Assembly: GCA_023700805.1 (NCBI GenBank)
Contig: JAMPYF010000030.1
Coordinates: 1-56,826 of the forward strand
DNA length: 56,826 bases
Direction: 5' to 3'
From: Sulfuritalea sp.
GTDB taxonomy: Bacteria > Pseudomonadota > Gammaproteobacteria > Burkholderiales > Rhodocyclaceae
Part shown: positions 35,523-43,415 of the stretch, one piece after another
How positions within the stretch are numbered: position 1 is the stretch's first letter
Layout of the letters: the number at the start of each line of letters is the position of its first letter
The notes under the pieces: generated by a model
What the model saw: only the letters and a program-made list of their open reading frames with translations
What the model was told of the DNA's origin: nothing
The model's database searches: none
Position numbers and translations under genes: made by a program

Positions 35523-36390
35523 GCCCGCCTCCCTGGGCCGGGCCCGGCAGCGCGTCGATGGCCAGCACCGTGAAGTCCTCGGCGCCATGCCCCTCGGCGA
35601 TCAGCCGGTCCATGCGGTCGGCGACGCAGGGCAGCACCGCCAGCGGCCGGCCGCCGGCCGTCGCCAGCATCAGGCCGAGGTCCTTGCGCGCCATGGCCAG
35701 CTCGAAGCTCGGCGCGAATTTGCCCCTGGCCATGTTGGCGCCGCGCGTCGCGACGATCGAATTCAGGTCCAGCAGGCCGAACAGGCGGATCGCCGCCTCG
35801 CCATCGACGCCGCTGGCCTGGGCCAGGGTCAGCACGTCGGCGGTGGCCGCCGACAGGCTGATGATCAAGGCGTTGCCGAGGAGCTTGTTCACCGCGGCAA
35901 GATCGCTGCGCTCGCCTTGGTATTCGAGGCGTCCGGTCATTTTCGCCAGCTCGTCCCGGACCGATTCGAAGACCGCCGCCGGCCCCGCGGCCAGCATCGA
36001 TCCCTGCACCTTGCGCGCCGCGGCCGGGGTCATGAACACGGGGCAGTGCAGATACTTGAGCCCGTCCGCCGCGAGCCGCTGCGCCCTTTCGGCGGTGAGC
36101 GGCGGCAGCGTCGTGCTGTGGTCGATCAGCACCGCGTCGGCCGCCAGCCCGGCGCGCGCCGCGGCAATCACCTCATCCACCACCGCGTCGTCCTTGAGCA
36201 CCAGATGCACCCGCGCGGCATCGCGCACCGCCTCGGCCGGCGTGGCCGCAAACTGGATGCCGAACTGGGTCAGCGCGCGCGCCTTGTCCGGCGAACGGTT
36301 CCAGACCGTGACCGTATCCCCCCGCTTCGCTGCGGCTTCCGCGAAAGCCGCGCCGAGCAGCCCGGTACCGAGAAATGCAATATTTGCCAT
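35509..36390 (-). CDS. NAD(P)-dependent beta-hydroxyacid dehydrogenase family protein
   Basis: A 293-residue 3-hydroxyisobutyrate-dehydrogenase-like enzyme: Rossmann start MANIAFLGTGLLGAAFAEAA, then VTVWNRSPDKA, the substrate-binding DHSTTLPPLT and the catalytic Lys region AAVNKLLGNALIISL. Related proteins reduce succinic semialdehyde or glyoxylate. The usual substrate-binding DAPVSGG is here HCPVFMTPAAA, so the substrate may be different. Confidence 0.87.
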   Translation of the reverse strand: MANIAFLGTGLLGAAFAEAAAKRGDTVTVWNRSPDKARALTQFGIQFAATPAEAVRDAARVHLVLKDDAVVDEVIAAARAGLAADAVLIDHSTTLPPLTAERAQRLAADGLKYLHCPVFMTPAAARKVQGSMLAAGPAAVFESVRDELAKMTGRLEYQGERSDLAAVNKLLGNALIISLSAATADVLTLAQASGVDGEAAIRLFGLLDLNSIVATRGANMARGKFAPSFELAMARKDLGLMLATAGGRPLAVLPCVADRMDRLIAEGHGAEDFTVLAIDALPGPAQGGGHGAA

Positions 36391-37084
36391 GGTTGTATTC
36401 CTAGAGGGTTGAGCAAACCGGGTGACGCCGAGGCTAGCCGATCGACGGGCTTGCGTTGTTGATTTATCTTAACCCGGAGGCGTCTGGTCAGATCAGCCCT
36501 ATGGCGGAGCGGTCGTTGCAGCGATGCTGGAGGCGGGTTCTCAGCCAATCCGGCCGTTGGCATCTGACCGGACGAGTGGCTGGTGTTGAACGACTTGCCA
36601 AGCTAGGGCCGGAGTTCAGGCTCGATCGACTCGCCGAGCAGTACCGTGCGCAATGCCGAAGTACAAGAGGTCTCGTCGGACTTCCAGCAAGCGGACGCTG
36701 AACATTCTTGCTAAGACAGCCGCCGTGCGGACAAAGTATCATATTGTAGCTTCTCGGCTCTATCGAGGTCTAGGATGTATGCATATGCCCACTTCAAGCG
36801 CAGCACTTGAAGTTGTGCTGCCACTGGTCTTCATCCGTCAATTCAACCCACCACTTGATCTGCATGTCAGCATCCCGTCACGAAAGGCTTCAGCGTATGC
36901 CGCCCTGCCATTCACCACTCGCCAGAACCGCAACAGTTTCCTCAATCAATTCTGCGATGACTGACGACTAGAAATTCTCGAGCGATTCGATTGTTCATTG
37001 CCGGGATGTAGTGGTCCCCAATCTCTTTGGCAGGATCGATAAACATATGACGCAGTTCCCTATACATTTTGCCCAGGATCACGC
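36391..37084. other. 694-bp stretch without a convincing gene
   Basis: This interval lies between the dehydrogenase start (36390) and the TPR-glycosyltransferase start (37085). Its right half is visibly poorer in G+C than the neighbours. Short open frames exist, such as 36456-36701 on the plus strand (81 codons, TTG start), but none shows a domain I recognise. It may be remnant DNA from an insertion or a boundary of an acquired segment. Confidence 0.6.
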
Positions 37085-38893
37085 GTGAAAGGCACTCAAC
37101 GCCGGTCCCCATTACTCGCCACCTTGCAGGCGGGGATCGCACTACACAACCGTGGTCAGCTCGAACAGGCGGACGGCCTTTACCGGCGCGTCCTGCAACA
37201 GAATCCGCGCCACCCCGATGCACTGCATTTGCGCGCTTTGGTCGCCCATGCGCAAGCGCGTTTCCAGGAGGCCGCGCAGCTGGCTGAGTCCGCCATCCGC
37301 GCCGCGCCGCAGGTGGCCAACTTCAGGAATACCGCTGGCGATGCCTGGCGGCGTCTGGGCAAGCTCGCACAGGCGAAAGCACACCTGAAGGAAGCTATTC
37401 GAATCGATGCCCGCATGGTCATGGCACACCACAATCTGGCCCTCGTCCTCCTGGCCGAAGGCCATCCCGCCGACGCCCAAGAGTCCAATCGTCGGGCGCT
37501 GGATCTGAACCCCGGTTATATCGAGGCTATGGCAAGCGGTGTCGAGATTGCCGGTGCCCTCGGCGATGACGCCCTGGCCACTAACTTGCTGCAACGCATG
37601 GGCACTGGCGCACCCTCTACCGCTATCACGCAGGCGACTGTCGGCTACCACATTGCATGTGCCCGCAGGCTGTTGAAGGGAGGGAGCCCCGCGGCGGCCG
37701 ACCAGGCGGCCTCGGCTGCCATCGAGGCCGCCCCGGAATTCTGGGGCGGGTGGCTGGTGCGCACCGACGCCTTGGCAGAAATCGGACGAATGGGAGAGGC
37801 GCTCTCCTGCGCGGAGACGGCGGCCCGACTGGCTCCAGACAACGAAGATGCCTGCCTAAATCTAGCCATTCTCCTCAATCGGCAAAAGCGGCATGTCGAA
37901 GCGGAAGCGCAATTGACGGATTGGCTGTCCAAGCACCCGCAGCACCCCGGTGCCACCTTTACCCGCGCCGCCGCGCAGCTTGCGCAGGGGAAGTACTCAG
38001 AGGGCTGGCAAGGCTATGAGGCACGCTGGGAAACCCCTTGGCATCAGGCCGCCCGCGCCCCGTTCCCCCTGTGGTCCGGCCAGCCCGTCGCGCGACTGCT
38101 GATCTATTGCGAACAAGGCCTGGGCGATTCGGTGATGATGATGCGTTTCCTGCCTGAAGTGCAACGACGGAGTGCCGCCACCATCACCCTCTGTATCCAG
38201 CCCCCCTTGCAGCGCCTCGCCGAACGGGTGCTGGCCGGTACCGGTATCCGCGTGATCGTGGACCCCGGATCGATGCCCTTCGACGCAGCCTGCCCACTGA
38301 TGAGCCTGCCTTTCGTGCTGGGCATCAACTCGCCGGCGGCCTTCCTTGGGGGCACTGCCTATCTCCGCGCTGATCCACTGCGGGTAGCCATGTTCCGTGA
38401 CCGCCTGGCTCAGTATCCCGGGCGGAAGCTGGGGTTGGTCTGGCAGGGCAACGTGGCCGCCAAGATGAACCGCTTGCGGACTATTCAGGAGGCAGACCTG
38501 TTGCCGCTCCTGTCGCTTGAGGGCTGGTCTGCCGTTTCCATGCAGCATGGCTGCAAGACCCCCATGATCGGCGGATTGCCCCTGATCGACGTCTCCGAGT
38601 CGATCCAAGACTTCGACGATCTGGCAGCCCTCATGGAGGCTGTCGATACGACGGTTTCGCTGGACACCGGGCCGGTGCACCTGGCCGGTTCATTGGGCAT
38701 TCCAGTCCACACCCTGCTGCCATGGATACATGACTGGCGCTGGGGCGTCGATGGCGATACGACCCCTTGGTATGCCGAAATGGTGTTGTACCGGCAGACA
38801 GGCGACGGCGCATGGGCCTCGGCAATCGCGAAGCTGGCCCGCCGGCTTCAGTCGCTGGGCGCAACCCGCACATCCAACCACGCGGCTCCTTGA
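37085..38893 (+). CDS. TPR protein with glycosyltransferase-like C-terminal domain
   Basis: A 602-residue protein beginning at a GTG. Residues about 1-300 are tetratricopeptide repeats (ALHNRGQLEQADGLYRRVLQQNPRHPDALHLRALVAH and successors). The C-terminal part has ...GLGDSVMMMRFLPEV..., GLVWQGN, and SLDTGPVHLAGSLGIPVHTLLPWIHDWRW, the pattern of GT9/GT41-like glycosyltransferases fused to TPRs. Such proteins often modify flagellin or surface proteins, though no flagellar gene is in view. Codon use is somewhat less GC-biased than in the left part of the window. Confidence 0.82.
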   Translation: MKGTQRRSPLLATLQAGIALHNRGQLEQADGLYRRVLQQNPRHPDALHLRALVAHAQARFQEAAQLAESAIRAAPQVANFRNTAGDAWRRLGKLAQAKAHLKEAIRIDARMVMAHHNLALVLLAEGHPADAQESNRRALDLNPGYIEAMASGVEIAGALGDDALATNLLQRMGTGAPSTAITQATVGYHIACARRLLKGGSPAAADQAASAAIEAAPEFWGGWLVRTDALAEIGRMGEALSCAETAARLAPDNEDACLNLAILLNRQKRHVEAEAQLTDWLSKHPQHPGATFTRAAAQLAQGKYSEGWQGYEARWETPWHQAARAPFPLWSGQPVARLLIYCEQGLGDSVMMMRFLPEVQRRSAATITLCIQPPLQRLAERVLAGTGIRVIVDPGSMPFDAACPLMSLPFVLGINSPAAFLGGTAYLRADPLRVAMFRDRLAQYPGRKLGLVWQGNVAAKMNRLRTIQEADLLPLLSLEGWSAVSMQHGCKTPMIGGLPLIDVSESIQDFDDLAALMEAVDTTVSLDTGPVHLAGSLGIPVHTLLPWIHDWRWGVDGDTTPWYAEMVLYRQTGDGAWASAIAKLARRLQSLGATRTSNHAAP

Positions 38894-38950
38894 TGCACTT
38901 CCGCACCAGAAGTATTTATTTCAGTATTCTGCTTACGCAAGAGAGGTCCT

Positions 38951-39628
38951 ATGTCATACCCGGAGCGTGTCATCAAGAGTCTGGATCGTGGCGCCGCGCA
39001 TATTGCGGCCAACAATCCGCAACTCGCCATTCCGGACTTGGAAAAGGTGGTGGCAAAAACTCCTAAGGCCGTCGAGGGGTGGGCTATGCTAGGGCAAGCC
39101 CGAAGCATGCTGAACGAATATGCAGAATCGGAGCGCTGCTATCGTAAAGCGGTGCTCCTGAACCCCAAGAATTACGAAATCCTCTTCGGGCTCGGTTTGG
39201 CGCTATCCAGCCAGGGAAAGTACCAGGACGCCACCGCCTATTATTTGCGCGCCATCGACGTGGCACGCACGGATCCAATCAATGCCATCCAGAATCTGGC
39301 CTCCTGCCATCTAGAATCGGGCAACTTTGCGGGGGCTGCAGAAATATACCTTGCCCTGGCAAGGCAAACGGATAACGGCAATTTCTGGGCATTGCTTGGC
39401 ATGGCCCGTCAGGGGCAGGCGCAATATAAGGAGGCATTGAATGCATACCAGTGCGCCCTGGAACGTGGATGGGATGCTTGCACCTTGAATATCCGCTCCA
39501 GCGAATGCGCCCGCCTCATGGGGGACGGTAGCGGCGCCATCCAATACGCCAAGGCCGCCCTGACAGTCTCTCCCGACAACCCGGCAGCGCAGGCATGCCT
39601 TGAATTGGCAAGCACGCCCGCAACTTGA
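38951..39628 (+). CDS. TPR-repeat protein
   Basis: A 225-residue protein made almost wholly of tetratricopeptide repeats (AIPDLEKVVAKTPKAVEGWAMLGQARSMLNEYAESERCYRKAVLLNPKN, QGKYQDATAYYLRAIDVARTDP and others). No signal peptide or catalytic domain is seen. It starts 57 bp after the TPR-glycosyltransferase gene with GAGAGG upstream, so the two probably share a transcript and this one may be a scaffold for the same modification. The 3' end is less GC-rich than the window average. Confidence 0.78.
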   Translation: MSYPERVIKSLDRGAAHIAANNPQLAIPDLEKVVAKTPKAVEGWAMLGQARSMLNEYAESERCYRKAVLLNPKNYEILFGLGLALSSQGKYQDATAYYLRAIDVARTDPINAIQNLASCHLESGNFAGAAEIYLALARQTDNGNFWALLGMARQGQAQYKEALNAYQCALERGWDACTLNIRSSECARLMGDGSGAIQYAKAALTVSPDNPAAQACLELASTPAT

Positions 39629-39792
39629 CTCCCCAGTCGCCCTGTCGTCATCCCGAGAAAGCTTGGTTCTTCTCTCAATGGAGGGTCAGCTTGGACTGAT
39701 TTTCGTCACGCCCAGACACGCGCGACGGTTTTCATTCCCCTCTGACCCGCCGAGCGAGGAAGGTTCCGGCAGCGCGCCAGCAAGCCTGGATT

Positions 39793-39837
39793 CCCGCCTT
39801 CGCGGGCATAACAGAACATCGAAAGTTGGCGCTGGCG
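39793..39837 (+). repeat. dispersed repeat copy (exact core) next to a second small hairpin
   Basis: Exact core at 39825-39837 followed by CTACGGT. About 20 bp to its left is a small hairpin, CCCGC (39793-39797), loop CTTC, GCGGG (39802-39806), of the TTCCCGCCTTCGCGGG kind found between genes in many proteobacteria. Both lie in the 280-bp gap between the TPR gene and the GST gene, where I see nothing else. Confidence 0.7.
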
Positions 39838-39908
39838 CTACGGTGCCCAAGTGCATGCCGCCAAAGCTTTTACCGTCCCCGCCGCCCGCGCTGTCTATAC
39901 TTGTCGCC

Positions 39909-40595
39909 ATGATCACCGTCCATCATCTTGAAACCTCGCGTTCGCAGCGCGTGCTGTGGCTGCTCGAAGAACTCGGCCTGCCTTACGAGATCAAGCTTTA
40001 CCCGCGCCACCCGGTGACGCGGCTGGCGCCGCCGGAGCTGCGCGCGGTGCATCCGCTGGGCAAGTCGCCGGTGATCACGGATGGCGAGTTGACGATTGCC
40101 GAGTCGGGCGCGATCCTCGAATACCTGGTCGAGCGCTATGGCGACCGGGGCCAGGGCGACGTGGCCCATCTGCAGCCGGCCGCGGGGACACCGGAGTACC
40201 GGCAGTGCCGCTTCTGGATGCATTACGCCGAGGGCTCGCTGATGAACTGGCTGGTGATGAAGCTGGTGTTCCTCAGCATCCCGAAGCAGCCGATGCCGTT
40301 TTTCGTGCGGCCGATCGCGCGCAAGCTCTGCGCCCAGGTCCTGGCGAAGCTGGTCGATCCGAACGTAGCCACGGCGATGAAATTCATCGAGGAGCATCTG
40401 GCGACGCACGCGTGGTTTGCCGGCGAGCAGATCACGGTGGCGGATTTCCAGATGAGTTTTGCCGTCGAGGCCGCGCTGGCGCGCGCCGGCAACGGCCGCT
40501 TTCCGCACCTGCAGGCCTACAAGGCCCGGATGGAAGCCCGGCCCGCCTACCAGCGCGCGATCGCCAAGGGCGGTCCGGTCGTCATGGCGGCCTGA
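39909..40595 (+). CDS. glutathione S-transferase family protein
   Basis: A 228-residue GST. The N-terminal thioredoxin-fold domain includes ETSRSQRVLWLLEELGLPYEIKLYPR, the glutathione-binding GKSPVITDGELTIAESGAILEYLVERY (with the invariant P and the ES pair), and the helical C-terminal domain has HAWFAGEQITVADFQMSF. Ser in SRSQR is the likely catalytic residue. It would conjugate glutathione to, or reduce, electrophiles; substrate unknown. A hairpin that may be its terminator follows. The start ATG at 39909 is clear of the repeat copy. Confidence 0.9.
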   Translation: MITVHHLETSRSQRVLWLLEELGLPYEIKLYPRHPVTRLAPPELRAVHPLGKSPVITDGELTIAESGAILEYLVERYGDRGQGDVAHLQPAAGTPEYRQCRFWMHYAEGSLMNWLVMKLVFLSIPKQPMPFFVRPIARKLCAQVLAKLVDPNVATAMKFIEEHLATHAWFAGEQITVADFQMSFAVEAALARAGNGRFPHLQAYKARMEARPAYQRAIAKGGPVVMAA

Positions 40596-40608
40596 TCCGC
40601 CGCCAATC

Positions 40609-40630
40609 AGCCGGCAGCTTTTTGCCGGCT
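40609..40630 (+). terminator. probable terminator after the GST gene
   Basis: AGCCGGCA (40609-40616), loop GCTTTT, TGCCGGCT (40623-40630): a perfect 8-bp stem, followed by CCCGTTTCGTTT, a weak T-rich tract. It begins 13 bp past the GST stop. Confidence 0.5.
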
Positions 40631-40659
40631 CCCGTTTCGTTTCATTCAAAGGTCATTGC

Positions 40660-41154
40660 ATGCACCCTATCCACGATGTGGACGTACTCCTCCTGATGGC
40701 GACGGCGCTCGCGGCGAAGCGGCGGCCGGCGGAACTGGTGGAGATAATGGCCGCGGCGCACCTGATCCGCGGCTCGATCCCGCTCGACGTGGACCTCGCC
40801 GCGGCATTTCTGCGCCTGTCCACCCAGGGCCTGCTGGCCGAGGAGGCGGGCCGCTACGGGCTGACGCCGGACGCGGCGGCTTTCATGGCCGGCGTGCGGC
40901 ACAAGCGCAAGGCCGAGCCCGAGGAACGCCTGCTCGCGATCAAGGCGGCGCTGGCCGACTACACGCCCAAAGGCGGCGGCGCGGCCATCGCGCTGGCGAC
41001 GGAACAGATCGGCGCCGCGATCCAGGCGCACCGGGCTTTCCTCAAGAGTCCGGGCCGCAACATGCTGGTGCCGAAGCCGAAACCGGCGCCGGACAAGGCC
41101 AAGCGCCCCGGCCAGTGGCGCAAGCTCGACGGCGGACGCCGCGCCAAGCATTAG
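40660..41154 (+). CDS. hypothetical protein, possibly winged-helix
   Basis: A 164-residue soluble protein that I do not recognise. The N-terminal 80 residues (VDVLLLMATALAAKRRPAELVEIMAAAHLI...LAEEAGRYGLTPDAAAFMA) look helical and could form a winged-helix-like domain; the C-terminal 30 residues are Lys/Pro/Arg-rich and may bind nucleic acid. No motif for catalysis or metal. It overlaps the stop of the convergent YgjP-like gene by 4 bp. Confidence 0.7.
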   Translation: MHPIHDVDVLLLMATALAAKRRPAELVEIMAAAHLIRGSIPLDVDLAAAFLRLSTQGLLAEEAGRYGLTPDAAAFMAGVRHKRKAEPEERLLAIKAALADYTPKGGGAAIALATEQIGAAIQAHRAFLKSPGRNMLVPKPKPAPDKAKRPGQWRKLDGGRRAKH

Positions 41155-41690
41155 TCCGTAACAGTGGTGGCGGCCGACCACAACGGGCGGCCGGTCGCGT
41201 CGAGGTGGCAGAGGTAGGCGCGCAGGTCGAATTCGAGCTGGTGGTAGTCGGGTTCCATATGCCGGCACAACTGGTAGAAAGCCTTGTCGTGTTCGCCCTG
41301 GCGCAGATGGGCCAGCTCATGCACCACGATCATGCGCAGGAATTCGGGCGGCATGTCGCGGAACACCGCGGCGATGCGGATTTCGCGCTTGGCCTTGAGC
41401 TTCTGGCCCTGCACGCGCGAGATGCGGGTGTGCGTACCCAGCGCGTTGCGGATCACATGCAGCTTGCTGTCGTAGGCGACCTTGCTCAGTTGCCCGGCGT
41501 TGCGCAGATGCTCGTCCTTGATCGCCTGCACGTAGCCGTGCAGCGCGCCGTCGCTGCGCACCGTGTGCGGCAGCGGATACTTGCGCAGCAGCCGCGCGGC
41601 CAGCAGGTCCTGTTCGATCAGGGTCCGCACTTGCCCGGCCAGTTCGGCGGGATAGCCGGCAAGATAGTCCGGCGCGGGTTTCGGGCGCAT
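41151..41690 (-). CDS. YgjP-like (DUF45) zinc metallopeptidase
   Basis: A 179-residue protein with the zinc-protease motif MIVVHELAHLRQGEHDKAFYQLCRHMEPDY: HELAH gives two zinc ligands and the catalytic Glu, and a following His gives the third, as in the YgjP/WLM group. ALGTHTRISRV and QKLKAKREIRIAAVFRDMP are family-specific. Physiological substrate unknown; the group is linked to DNA-protein or SprT-like proteolysis. Start at 41690 (MRPKPAPDY); the longer frame to 41951 overlaps the divergent tetR gene and is a shadow. Confidence 0.85.
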   Translation of the reverse strand: MRPKPAPDYLAGYPAELAGQVRTLIEQDLLAARLLRKYPLPHTVRSDGALHGYVQAIKDEHLRNAGQLSKVAYDSKLHVIRNALGTHTRISRVQGQKLKAKREIRIAAVFRDMPPEFLRMIVVHELAHLRQGEHDKAFYQLCRHMEPDYHQLEFDLRAYLCHLDATGRPLWSAATTVTD

Positions 41691-41796
41691 TGTGTTCACG
41701 CGTAAGCAGGGTGGCGCGATTGTACCGGCCGTGATGGTCGGCATGGGCGGCAGCGGCCGCCCGGGAATTGACATTTGAAGGCTCATTGCGCAGACT

Positions 41797-41810
41797 GAAA
41801 CAACTGTTTG
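41797..41810 (+). promoter_or_regulatory. PsrA-type operator upstream of psrA
   Basis: GAAAC-AACT-GTTTG is an exact match to the PsrA binding consensus (C/G)AAAC-N2-4-GTTT(G/C) known from Pseudomonas. It lies 32 bp before the ATG of a PsrA-like regulator, fitting autorepression of the whole fatty-acid operon, released by long-chain fatty acids. Confidence 0.75.
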
Positions 41811-41841
41811 AAACCCTTGTTCGTCAAAGGCATGGCCGCCC

Positions 41842-42525
41842 ATGGAACCCGATACCCGCTCCCGCATACTCGACGCCGCCGAAAGGCTACTGGTCCAGCA
41901 CGGCCTCGACGCGACCACGCTGCGCATGATCACGACCGAGGCGCAGGCCAACCTGGCCGCGGTGAATTACCACTTCGGCTCCAAGGAGGCGCTGATCGAG
42001 GCGGTGTTCCGCCGCCGTCTGACCTGGCTCAACGAGCAGCGCATCGCCGCGCTGGATGCCTTCGAGGCCGAGGCCGGTGGCGCGCCGCTGAAGCCGCGGC
42101 AGATCGTCGAGGCCTTCTTCGGCGTGGCGATCCGCATGGCGGCCGACAAGGGCGGCGGCCAGAGCTTCATGCGCCTGCTCGGCCGCACCTACACCGAGCC
42201 TTCGGATTTCGTGCGCAGCTTCCTCGCCGCGGAATACGCCGAAGTCATCGCGCGCTTCAAGGCGGCCTTCTTCAAGGCGCTGCCCGACGTGCCGCAGGAG
42301 GAATTCCTCTGGCGCTTCCATTTCATGATGGGCGCGCTGTCCTACGCGATTTCCGGCGCCGACGCGCTGCGCCTGCTGGGGCCGGTCGACGAGCCCGACC
42401 CCGACGCGCTCTATGCGCGGCTGATGAGCTTCCTCATCGGCGGCCTGCGCGCGCCGCTGCCGACGCTGGCGCCGGCGAGCCAGGCCAAAGCCGCGAAGAA
42501 GCCGCGCGGCAAGCGGGCGGCGTGA
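41842..42525 (+). CDS. psrA: TetR-family regulator of fatty-acid metabolism, PsrA-like
   Basis: A 227-residue TetR-family protein. Its N-terminus (RSRILDAAERLLVQHGLDATTLRMITTEAQANLAAVNYHFGSKEALIEAVFRRR) matches PsrA very closely, including AAVNYHFGSK. PsrA represses beta-oxidation genes and is released by fatty acids. It lies directly upstream of MaoC-like, FadJ-like and thioesterase genes, and the box at 41797-41810 is the matching operator, so the assignment rests on both family and context. The Ala/Lys-rich C-terminal 15 residues are unusual but harmless. Confidence 0.83.
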   Translation: MEPDTRSRILDAAERLLVQHGLDATTLRMITTEAQANLAAVNYHFGSKEALIEAVFRRRLTWLNEQRIAALDAFEAEAGGAPLKPRQIVEAFFGVAIRMAADKGGGQSFMRLLGRTYTEPSDFVRSFLAAEYAEVIARFKAAFFKALPDVPQEEFLWRFHFMMGALSYAISGADALRLLGPVDEPDPDALYARLMSFLIGGLRAPLPTLAPASQAKAAKKPRGKRAA

Positions 42526-42527
42526 CC

Positions 42528-43415
42528 ATGGGCATGCCGGTCCGCCTGGAATACCGTGCCAAGCCGTCGGTGTTCGGCTTCATGGCCAATGTCTGGCGCC
42601 CCTCGCCGGGCTTTGCCGGCGACGGGCGGCTGCCCGACATCGAGGCGCGCTGGAGCGGCCACCGCTCCTCGCCGCGGGAACTCGAGGATTTCTTCAAGCT
42701 GTCCGGCATGCCGCCGGGCGAGGGCCTGTCGATTCTCTATCCGCACACGGTCAGCTTTCCCATGCTGATGGCGGTGCTCAGCCATCCGGCATTTCCGCTG
42801 CCGATCTGGAAACTGCTGCAGGTGCGCAACCGCCTGGTCCAGCACCAGCCGATCGCGCCCGATGCGGTGCTGGATTTCACGGTGCGCACGGGCGAACGGC
42901 GGGTGCTCGAAAAAGGCGTCGAGATGGATCTGCTGGTCGCGGCGCAAAGCGGCGGCCGCACCGTGTGGGAGGCCGTGGATACCTTCTATGCGCGCGGGCG
43001 CTACGGCGCCGCGACGCAGGGCGAGGCTGCCGCCAGCCCGGCCGTGGCGGGAAGGGCGGTGGCGGAGTGGCGCATGCCGCAGCACGGGCGCTGGCGCTAC
43101 GGCCTGCTCTCGGGCGACCTGAATCCGCTGCACATGAGCAGCCTGTATGCGCGCCGCTTCGGCTACGCGGGCGCCTTCGCCCATCCGCAGCGGGCCATCG
43201 GCCAGTGTCTCGGCCATCTCGGCGCCGCGCACCATGCGCCGATGCAGCTCGACACCTGGATCAAGGGTCCGGTCTTCTACGGCGCACGCGTCGCCCTGCG
43301 CAGCGAGCCGCGCCCGGCCGAGCAGCTCTTCGCGCTGCACGTCGATGGCGATGCGCGGCCGGCCATCGTCGGCCGCTTCGTCATTCCGCACGGGAACAAG
43401 GACACCTTCGCATGA
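42528..43415 (+). CDS. MaoC-like double hot-dog hydratase/dehydratase
   Basis: A 295-residue protein with two hot-dog halves. The N-terminal half (MPPGEGLSILYPHTVSFPMLMAVLSHPAFPLPIWKLLQVRNRLVQHQPI) lacks clear catalytic residues; the C-terminal half has the MaoC hydratase motif YGLLSGDLNPLHMSSLYARRFGYAGAFAHPQRAI (catalytic Asp and His). It most likely hydrates enoyl-CoA or dehydrates 3-hydroxyacyl-CoA in fatty acid breakdown. It lies 2 bp after psrA and overlaps the fadJ-like gene by ATGA. Confidence 0.86.
   Translation: MGMPVRLEYRAKPSVFGFMANVWRPSPGFAGDGRLPDIEARWSGHRSSPRELEDFFKLSGMPPGEGLSILYPHTVSFPMLMAVLSHPAFPLPIWKLLQVRNRLVQHQPIAPDAVLDFTVRTGERRVLEKGVEMDLLVAAQSGGRTVWEAVDTFYARGRYGAATQGEAAASPAVAGRAVAEWRMPQHGRWRYGLLSGDLNPLHMSSLYARRFGYAGAFAHPQRAIGQCLGHLGAAHHAPMQLDTWIKGPVFYGARVALRSEPRPAEQLFALHVDGDARPAIVGRFVIPHGNKDTFA

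Noticed and set aside
36456..36964. Two small plus-strand open frames in the gap before the TPR genes
   Set aside because: No recognisable domain, weak TTG start in one, and neither has a convincing ribosome-binding site; described as a gene-free region instead.
36942..37223. Minus-strand frame of 93 codons running into the TPR gene
   Set aside because: Half overlaps the TPR-glycosyltransferase start on the other strand; the remaining 45 residues match nothing I know.
40980..41010. GCGCTGGCGACGG in the hypothetical gene at 40660
   Set aside because: Only ten bases of the repeat core match and no hairpin adjoins, so chance in GC-rich coding DNA is enough.
43086..43102. GGCGCTGGCGCTACGGC in the MaoC-like gene, similar to the dispersed repeat
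   Set aside because: It lacks the GTT start of the core, lies in another reading frame, and encodes GRWRYG next to the conserved MaoC motif, so it is better explained by protein sequence.
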